DNA of 12,528 bases, from assembly GCA_028565635.1 (NCBI GenBank), contig JAOXYB010044381.1:1-12528 (forward strand). Direction: 5' to 3'. Source of the stretch: Phoronis ovalis. Lineage: Eukaryota > Phoronida > Phoronidae. Below, piece by piece: positions 7,755-12,528 of the stretch (position 1 is its first letter; each line of letters opens with the position of its first letter). A model generated the notes under the pieces. It was not told where the DNA came from, did not search any database, and saw nothing but the letters and a program-made list of their open reading frames with translations. A program made the position numbers and the translations under genes.

Positions 7755-7768
7755 GTTGCCATGGCAAC
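7755..7768. promoter_or_regulatory. Perfect X-box palindrome (RFX-type)
   Basis: GTTGCCATGGCAAC is a 14-bp perfect palindrome and equals the ideal symmetric X-box, the site bound by RFX transcription factors, which control ciliary and neuronal genes in animals. Half-site layout and central spacing are exactly those of the consensus. No neighbouring gene can be named; the closest minus-strand candidate ORF starts about 300 bases away at 7455. Confidence 0.6.
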
Positions 7769-7770
7769 GA

Positions 7771-7785
7771 TTAACTTAAAGTTAA
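7771..7785. repeat. 15-bp palindrome next to X-box
   Basis: TTAACTT and AAGTTAA flank a single A, only two bases from the X-box. The half-site GTTAA resembles homeodomain or HNF1-type sites, but the spacing does not match the HNF1 consensus exactly. Its closeness to the X-box makes a composite element possible. Confidence 0.4.
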
Positions 7786-7789
7786 ATTA

Positions 7790-8379
7790 AAAAATTAAAA
7801 AAAACAGCCAGCAGTTAGAAAGAATATTCAATTTTACACTTGTCTGTAATTTTTTAGTCAGAATAATAATTCGTCTTAGAGATATCGAATAAAACGAAAA
7901 GCGTACTGTCTACGAATCAAAAGATGCCCTGCAACGCGGTTTGGTACCAATACCGTAACCAGCGTGTTGTAATACTATGTTATGATCCCTAAGGAAACTG
8001 ACAAAAAGTATTCTCACGTTTCTCCTTCATCCATTGATATACTATAGAATCATGCGCAAAGCCAGCGGGTCTATTCCCGTTCGTTAGTGCCTTTTTGAAA
8101 AGCCATGTTGGAACATGGGTACCCATTTTCATATATTGACTGTCCCCCGAAGAGTTAGCTTGAATCGACAGATCATCTCTTATGCTGTTGATTAAGTCAA
8201 GAATCTATGCAGTCGGTAAATTGCCATTATTCCATCGTCAGATTGGTATCTAAATTTGCCCCCCGCTGCAATTGCCGCGCAGCTAAAATATTTTGAAATA
8301 GCTTCTATTAACGCCATTCTGAACACCAGCGTAAATTTCACGAAAGGTTCATGCTACTCGTATATACATTCGAAGAAAT
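7790..8379. other. No gene seen; short GC patch
   Basis: A locally GC-rich patch at about 8258-8285 contains CCCCCCGCTGCAATTGCCGCG, with GCTGC and GCAGC arms able to form a small stem. Nothing else is supported. Confidence 0.35.
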
Positions 8380-8601
8380 TTAATAACGTTCTTTTGTGAT
8401 ACACGATGGGTTCAAAAACAACGTTCGCATCGCATATAAATCAAAAGTTCGTAAAAATGCTGTTTGAACCTGACCATGTTGCCATTGACTGCGTGTCTGG
8501 TTAACAAAGAGTATGTAACACCATGTCCCTATGAGGTTTCCAAAATGATTACATGCATCACACAATAACGTTTTTTTTATTAATGCAAATAATAAATTCA
8601 T
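8380..8601 (-). CDS. Weak ATG-initiated ORF, probably chance
   Basis: There are 73 codons from a true ATG to a stop. The N-terminal half is hydrophobic and AT-biased; the C-terminal half (including NQTRSQWQHGQVQ) is more balanced. No domain, signal peptide or conserved motif is recognised, and no promoter or poly-A arrangement supports it. I list it only because it has a real start and stop. Confidence 0.1.
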   Translation of the reverse strand: MNLLFALIKKTLLCDACNHFGNLIGTWCYILFVNQTRSQWQHGQVQTAFLRTFDLYAMRTLFLNPSCITKERY

Positions 8602-8830
8602 AAAGATTTCAGAGTCAACGTTTTACCTTTATCTATAAATAACTATACATTTAATGTTTATTAAAGAAAGGGAATAGGTATGAAAGTTAGGCCGCGAACT
8701 GAGTACGGAAAAAAACCTATAAAGTTAATAAATAGTTTCTTAAAAACGGTGGAACTATGAAGTTAAAAAAACCTTCCAGTATGTATGATAGGCAACTTAA
8801 CAATAAATTCGTTACAAACACAAAGCATAC

Positions 8831-8919
8831 TTGTCTTTCCTGTTCACTTTGGCTTGGACCTCTTCGTTTCGCCATCCTAACATCTGAGCTTGGGGCTTTT
8901 CGTTTCGACATTCTAATAT
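8831..8919 (-). CDS. Candidate exon with duplicated basic 12-residue motif
   Basis: Acceptor-like CATCCTTTCAG (AG at 8921-8920) leads into 89 nt open in one frame, ending at donor-like CAA|GTATGC (8831/8830). The frame holds two back-to-back 12-residue units, SDIRMSKRKAPS and SDVRMAKRRGPS, followed by QSEQERQ; the first unit's serine codon overlaps the acceptor. The 36-nt units differ at a few positions, and the residue changes are conservative (I/V, S/A, K/R, A/G) with one silent change. On the opposite strand the same differences would be less conservative. This argues that the minus-strand frame was translated. KRK and KRR clusters suggest nuclear localisation or nucleic-acid binding. The family is not recognised, and no companion exon is identified. 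A non-coding 36-bp duplication is the alternative. Confidence 0.3.
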
Positions 8920-8984
8920 CTGAAAGGATGAGTTCACAGGCGATCATAATTAGCATCATATTTAGTCACTGTATAAAAAGATAA

Positions 8985-9463
8985 TATATTAAAGGTCATA
9001 TTAGCAGTGTGATCTAATTTTACTGTCGGCAATGGAGAATTATAATTATAACGGTCATTTGCGAAACAAAAACTATGCGGTCGAAAAAAGGGCACTTTTA
9101 AAAATTACGAAATTTTAAATCCTGTTAGGCATATATCACTCACACTGATAAGAAATGTTTTGACATTTTTTTTAAACTATAAAAATGACATGCGGCCTTT
9201 AGGGTGACACGGTACCTTAGTATCTTCTCCACGTTTCTACTGAATCCCCCCAGAATTCACCAACCAATGACAACTCACTGTGTCAGTTACAGCTATAATA
9301 CTGTGCTATACTGATGCACAAATCTGTTCCCTAGGATATCTACTCTTCAAATTAGTCTGACTGCGGCTTTTTTCAATTTTCAGCTGTCGTGGCTGGTTAT
9401 AGAAAGTCAGGAAAAGTTACGCTTTCCAATGTACACAAAAACGTGACAATATGTTGGTCTGCT
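8985..9463. other. AT-rich sequence, no gene seen
   Basis: No reading frame, repeat or RNA gene was recognised. CCAAT at 9425-9429 lies about 35 bases before the TATA box at 9464. Confidence 0.4.
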
Positions 9464-9472
9464 ATATAAATA
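9464..9472 (+). promoter_or_regulatory. TATA-box-like TATATAAAT
   Basis: TATATAAAT, followed by AGG, is a close match to the animal TATA consensus. A CCAAT string lies upstream at 9425. Transcription would begin near 9494, about 20 bases before the tiny ORF at 9516. AT-rich DNA contains many TATA-like strings, so this is suggestive only. Confidence 0.25.
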
Positions 9473-9500
9473 GGCTGCCTAACGAGATTCCGACCTGCTG

Positions 9501-9660
9501 CTCGAGTCTTCGGAAATGTGTACGAAATACCTGGTCACTTGCGCGAGTCTATGGAACGACGGTTCGAGTAGCAAGAATTTCGGTGTGAAACCCAAAAAAG
9601 GGTTCGAATAGTAGGAAACAACTAGAAGTGAGCGGGTGCGGATTGACGGTTCGAGTCTAC
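9501..9660 (+). repeat. Cluster of (T)CGAGT motifs, loosely periodic
   Basis: CGAGT or CGAAT cores occur at 9503, 9545, 9565, 9605 and 9652, at spacings of about 42, 20, 40 and 47 bases. Three of them are embedded in GGTTCGA at 9561, 9601 and 9648. The 9561 and 9648 copies share the longer string GACGGTTCGAGT and lie 87 bases apart, a multiple of three. GGTTCGA is the core of a tRNA T-arm (polymerase III B box), but none of the copies has a matching T stem. The patch is GC-elevated. It could be a decayed tandem repeat or a coding remnant. Confidence 0.4.
9516..9611 (+). CDS. Tiny ORF (31 codons) downstream of TATA box
   Basis: ATG at 9516 (G at -3) reads MCTKYLVTCASLWNDGSSSK and ends with a lysine-rich tail before TAG at 9609. 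Residue composition is balanced and unlike translated AT-rich DNA. A second frame over the same bases is also open and protein-like, so part of the effect comes from local GC content. The TATA-like site at 9464 is correctly placed. Past the TAG, the same frame continues for about 15 codons and repeats the residues DGSS. No family is recognised; it could be a micropeptide, a gene remnant or chance. Confidence 0.17.
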   Translation: MCTKYLVTCASLWNDGSSSKNFGVKPKKGFE

Positions 9661-9669
9661 ACTGATTTG

Positions 9670-9917
9670 GTAAGCCACTGATACTTGAATTGTTTATTCC
9701 TTCATTTGGTATATCCGACTAATGTAGTACGGCTGTATAAATCTCAGCGTAATGTCAGCATCACTTTTGCAATAATTATTACATTTGCATTGAATTTAGC
9801 GTCAAGAAGTAACAGTAAGGTATCAAACAAGTTTTTGTGAAATAAAAACAAAATTAGGAGTAATTATAGTTTCAATGTGTACGCTTGTGAGTTGTTCTTC
9901 GATGACCTTGACTCTAG
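9670..9917. other. AT-rich sequence, no gene seen
   Basis: No repeat or reading frame of interest was found. Confidence 0.4.
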
Positions 9918-10425
9918 GTTAGGTTGACTCGCCAACATTGGATTTACGTGTTAACTAGGATTTGTAACATCCAAGCACTTCTAGATGTGGTACAGTGTGG
10001 CTGTATGTCCGAGATTCGGTATTTTGCTGACTCGTACAATATCTAGTATATCTTGTTTAATTGTGTGTAAATAAACTATAAAGTACGGTGGGTAAAATCG
10101 GTTGGGTTACAATGTGAGTGGTATGTCTGTGTTAGTGTGGTGTCTTGGACTAACGGTACCCTAATGGTGTGGTTAGACCACCCCACTACAAAATACAGAC
10201 CATTCATGATAACCCAGGCGATTGTATCCACCCTACTATGAACTACACAGAGTCTAAGCAACAAAACGGTACTGTTATAGGTGCTGTCCGAATCAATAGA
10301 ATTCCAGACATTGGATATACAGCCTCACTGTACACCCAGAATTTTCTCCCTTGCTTGGGTTAAGACTCGCCAGCACAAGATTCACACTGAGATAACTAGC
10401 AATTATAATATACTAGACCAAATGT
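9918..10425 (+). repeat. Diverged direct repeat pair, 436 bp apart
   Basis: A block of about 65 bases beginning GGTTGACTCGCCAACATTGG at 9922 matches one beginning GGTTAAGACTCGCCAGCAC at 10358. Both continue with a TAACTAG string and then an AT-rich stretch ending in a TAGA-containing string. Identity is modest. The pair encloses the GT-rich segment 10085-10175 and the open frame 10154-10360, so it could be the flanks of an inserted segment or two units of a long repeat. Confidence 0.4.
10154..10363 (+). CDS. Protein-like open frame, no start, unrecognised
   Basis: The frame is open from after a TAA at 10151 to a TAA at 10361. An internal ATG lies at 10239. Residue make-up is balanced and hydrophilic (including IQTIHDNPGDCIHP and MNYTESKQQNGTV), unlike the I/F/N/K-rich translations of the surrounding DNA. 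There are possible splice borders: an AG at 10175-10176 with a poor pyrimidine tract, and a donor-like TATAG|GTGCTG near 10280. No domain is recognised. It could be an exon, a remnant of a mobile element between the flanking direct repeats, or chance. Confidence 0.18.
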   Translation, partial: RYPNGVVRPPHYKIQTIHDNPGDCIHPTMNYTESKQQNGTVIGAVRINRIPDIGYTASLYTQNFLPCLG

Positions 10426-10906
10426 TTCAAGAATCACGAGGACGTTGTAATACAATATTGTGAATCACAGACTGGAAGGTTATTTGACAAGGCTGCAATC
10501 TCCCTATTATATGATGTGATATCATTATGCTTGAATGCTTTTAAAGGTTTTTTCTAAATTTGATATTTGATCTCAAAATAACCATTAACTAATAACAAAT
10601 TGCCCCGATATCTTAAAATCGAGCAGATCGTAGCCAGAGTCTTGTGTATTCGTTGACAATTCTATATGTTTATGTTGTTAAAAGAATTATTTGTATTAGA
10701 AATTAAATATAAAGTACTTATAGGTACTTTTTATTATTTTTTTTATATAAATGATTGTTTTAAGGCCTTATTTGTGTCTTAGTAGTGGCTGTTTGAACTT
10801 CTGTTGTGGGAAAAATTCTGATATTCAGACACTGGCAAAGGCGAGAATGTCCTTGAATGAAACAACATGTAAGTACTGCATTGATTTTTGAGAAAAAAGT
10901 GCTACA
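10426..10906. other. AT-rich sequence, no gene seen
   Basis: An ACCAAATGTTTCAA string at 10419-10432 resembles the satellite half-motif at 131 and 384 but is isolated. Otherwise only A/T runs are visible. Confidence 0.4.
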
Positions 10907-10934
10907 TTGACCTAATGGTCAACACTATATAAAG
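10907..10934 (+). promoter_or_regulatory. Everted half-sites next to a TATA box
   Basis: TTGACCTAATGGTCAA has perfect 6-base arms, TTGACC and GGTCAA, around TAAT. Read as TGACCT and TGGTCA it is an everted pair of nuclear-receptor-like half-sites. TATATAAAG follows four bases later at 10926. The arrangement resembles a compact promoter, but no ATG-initiated frame of any length follows: the first ATG is immediately stopped. Confidence 0.25.
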
Positions 10935-10940
10935 CACACA

Positions 10941-11227
10941 TTGATAAAGACGACTGATAAAATATATGTAGAATTATACATTTCACTAAAAAATTGCAAC
11001 GAAAGACTAAGCATTTATATATTGGTCACCATTTTCAAGTACAATCACATTAAACTACTAAATGGCGTGACTAATATAAACCCTTGCTTGTGGCTGCGTG
11101 TTTTTTACATAGTATTTTTTATTATTGCTATTTATATAGAAAACTTTGTAAAACACGTGTCACGATAATAAAAAGTATTACTACTATTACTTACTACTAT
11201 TTCATAGACTTCTTTCATACGTGACAG
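10941..11227. other. AT-rich sequence, E-box at 11154
   Basis: CACGTG lies at 11154-11159 within ACACGTGTCACG. The 75-codon plus-strand frame beginning at TTG 10941 has the I/F/Y-rich composition of AT-rich DNA and is not called. Confidence 0.35.
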
Positions 11228-11329
11228 ATAAACTTGTGTTATAAAAAACAAAACTCATTTGATTAAAGCAAAAGGTTCATAAACTTGTGTTATGGAAAAC
11301 AAACTCATCTGCTCAAAGTTACATAAAAG
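11228..11329 (+). repeat. 51-bp tandem duplication
   Basis: ATAAACTTGTGTTAT starts both units, at 11228 and 11279, followed in each by an AAACAAA-type run, ACTCAT, and a CAAAG-containing tail. Two adjacent copies are present with several substitutions and small indels. Confidence 0.75.
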
Positions 11330-12324
11330 CTGGTTACTCACTTACATACCTATTTAGTCTCTGCGGAGGGTGTAGACAAAGTTTAATCTTGTCCTTCGTG
11401 TGTTATGCTAGTTATTGATGTTATTTAGCTACACTGCAGATAAGACCGGGCAAAAAGCTAAAACGTACCGCCTTTTCTCCACCAGCTCGTAACGACAACC
11501 GGATCTTGCGTCACGACATTGTGATAATTATTTCAGTCTAGTAGCTTTCGCTAAAAAATTGCAAGGATAAACTTAAGAACTTTCTTCCACAATTTCTTAA
11601 ACGTAATTTATAGTTCTACTGACTTTTTTGTACAGTTTTAGACTTGTTTAACTACAGCTAAATGTAGCTATCTTAAAATATGATTGATGTTTGTTTGAGG
11701 TAAAATTCAAGAATATTCAACGCAAAAAGTGTTTTCCAAGGTAACCAATATCGAAAAAGTCAAAACTCAACCATTGCCTTATTTTTAAAGACTGATTTGT
11801 ATAGTTTATTAATAACTCGCATGTTATTTATAATATTAAATTTTACATATTTCCAAAATGTATATACGTACACGATGCCTTCTGACAAGTTTTAAAAGAA
11901 ATAAAATGTGGTGTTTAATATATGATCATGTATCTGCGTGCCTTGTACTTATCTGCTGAGATAATAGGTTGGGACCATTGCCACGATTAACCACGAGTTT
12001 ATATCTGAGGTTGGTTGTAAATTGTAAAACATCTCTTTATTTTCATTTATTATATATATTAGTATATAAACAGATACTAGAAAACTCGAAGAAATTTCAT
12101 AAATAAGGAAGAATTCACGTATACCCAACATGTAAGCTTCTCATCAAAAAACGAATGTGAGTTTACTACAAAAAACTGAGGAAAATTTGTATCCCGTTGG
12201 TCAAGCGTTGCTGTACTTGTGAGGAATTCAGGAAGTAAATTCCAAAACATATTAAAATTGAATTGAATAGAAAGGTTTATATTGCTCGCTAAAACAGCTT
12301 TTTAAGAACTTATTAAGAAGTACG
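11330..12324. other. AT-rich sequence, no gene seen
   Basis: I find no convincing reading frame, RNA gene or repeat in these bases. A short GC patch at 11440-11515 has no frame of note. Confidence 0.4.
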
Positions 12325-12429
12325 AACGTAAAGTGAGAACCAGATTCAGATTCAGATTCAGAACCAGATTCAACGTAAAGTTAGAACCAGATTCAGATTC
12401 AGAACCAGATTCAGATTCGAAAAAAAAAA
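12325..12429. repeat. AGATTC hexamer minisatellite
   Basis: AGATTC and CCAGATTC units recur between 12340 and 12418. A higher-order repeat is visible: AACGTAAAG starts at 12325 and at 12372 (47 bases apart), each time followed by an AGAACCAGATTCAGATTCAG block. The array ends in an A10 run. On the minus strand it translates as alternating serine and glutamate, an artefact of the repeat. Confidence 0.9.
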
Positions 12430-12528
12430 TCAAAAATAAAAATGCCCTCATTGCAGGTATTTGATAAAAAAACACGATTTTTAACTTTTTTGTTTCCACT
12501 GTTTTTTCAAGATTTGAAGGTTTCCAAG

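Noticed and set aside
9197-9212. TTTAGGGTGACACGG resembles a phage SP6 promoter, suggesting vector sequence
   Set aside because: It has an extra G and lacks the downstream TATAG; no other vector sequence is present.
9555-9660. tRNA gene or tRNA-derived SINE suggested by three GGTTCGA motifs
   Set aside because: None of the three has complementary T-stem bases, and no A-box or acceptor stem is found at the right distance.
10419-10432. ACCAAATGTTTCAA string resembling the satellite half-motif
   Set aside because: Only about 14 bases match and the flanks are unrelated, so it cannot be called an escaped satellite unit.
10941-11168. 75-codon plus-strand frame after a TATA-like box
   Set aside because: It begins at TTG, has AT-driven composition, and the first real ATG is followed at once by a stop.
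12302-12499. Minus-strand ORF with a serine-glutamate repeat
   Set aside because: The repeat is a direct translation of the AGATTC minisatellite; the flanks are AT-rich filler.

Overview
The window looks like non-coding or intronic DNA from an animal nuclear genome. It is AT-rich (about one third G+C by eye). It has no long open reading frame, no operon-like gene packing, no ribosome-binding-site pattern and no rRNA or tRNA gene. It does carry satellite, minisatellite and microsatellite arrays, diverged duplicate segments, splice-site-like motifs, and a perfect X-box palindrome of the type bound by animal RFX factors. A repeat-rich marine invertebrate such as a mollusc would fit, but that is a guess from general texture; no gene here fixes the taxon.

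Layout. 34-529 is a 98-bp tandem satellite whose last four units alternate between two subtypes (a 196-bp dimer), with a decayed left edge. 1520-1985 is a strongly diverged tandem array of roughly 50-bp units. 2600-3100 holds an 18-bp perfect palindrome and a separated inverted repeat. 3671-3890 and 6831-7053 are two collinear, same-strand copies of a diverged ~210-bp dispersed repeat. 3915-4459 (minus strand) holds the best coding candidate: a start exon with a signal-peptide-like N-terminus, a consensus splice donor, and a following in-frame exon. 4866-5054 is a diverged duplication with a 118-bp period. 6706-6770 is a (AATAC)13 microsatellite. 7755-7785 contains the X-box and an adjacent palindrome. 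8831-8919 (minus) is a possible exon with a duplicated basic 12-residue motif. 9464-9660 has a TATA box, a tiny ORF and a cluster of TTCGAGT motifs. 9918-10420 has a diverged repeat pair and a protein-like open frame. 10907-10934 is a promoter-like module. 11228-11329 is a 51-bp tandem duplication. 12325-12429 is an AGATTC hexamer minisatellite.

No set of genes can be shown to work together. The coding calls are exon-scale guesses based on open frame, splice-like borders and residue composition, and all have low confidence. Most longer ORFs in the window start at TTG or GTG, which is not meaningful in an animal genome, and look like chance openings. The well supported content is repeats and palindromic motifs. 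No complete undescribed system is visible. The observations most worth testing are the dimeric satellite, the two-copy dispersed repeat, the secreted micropeptide model and the duplicated basic exon.
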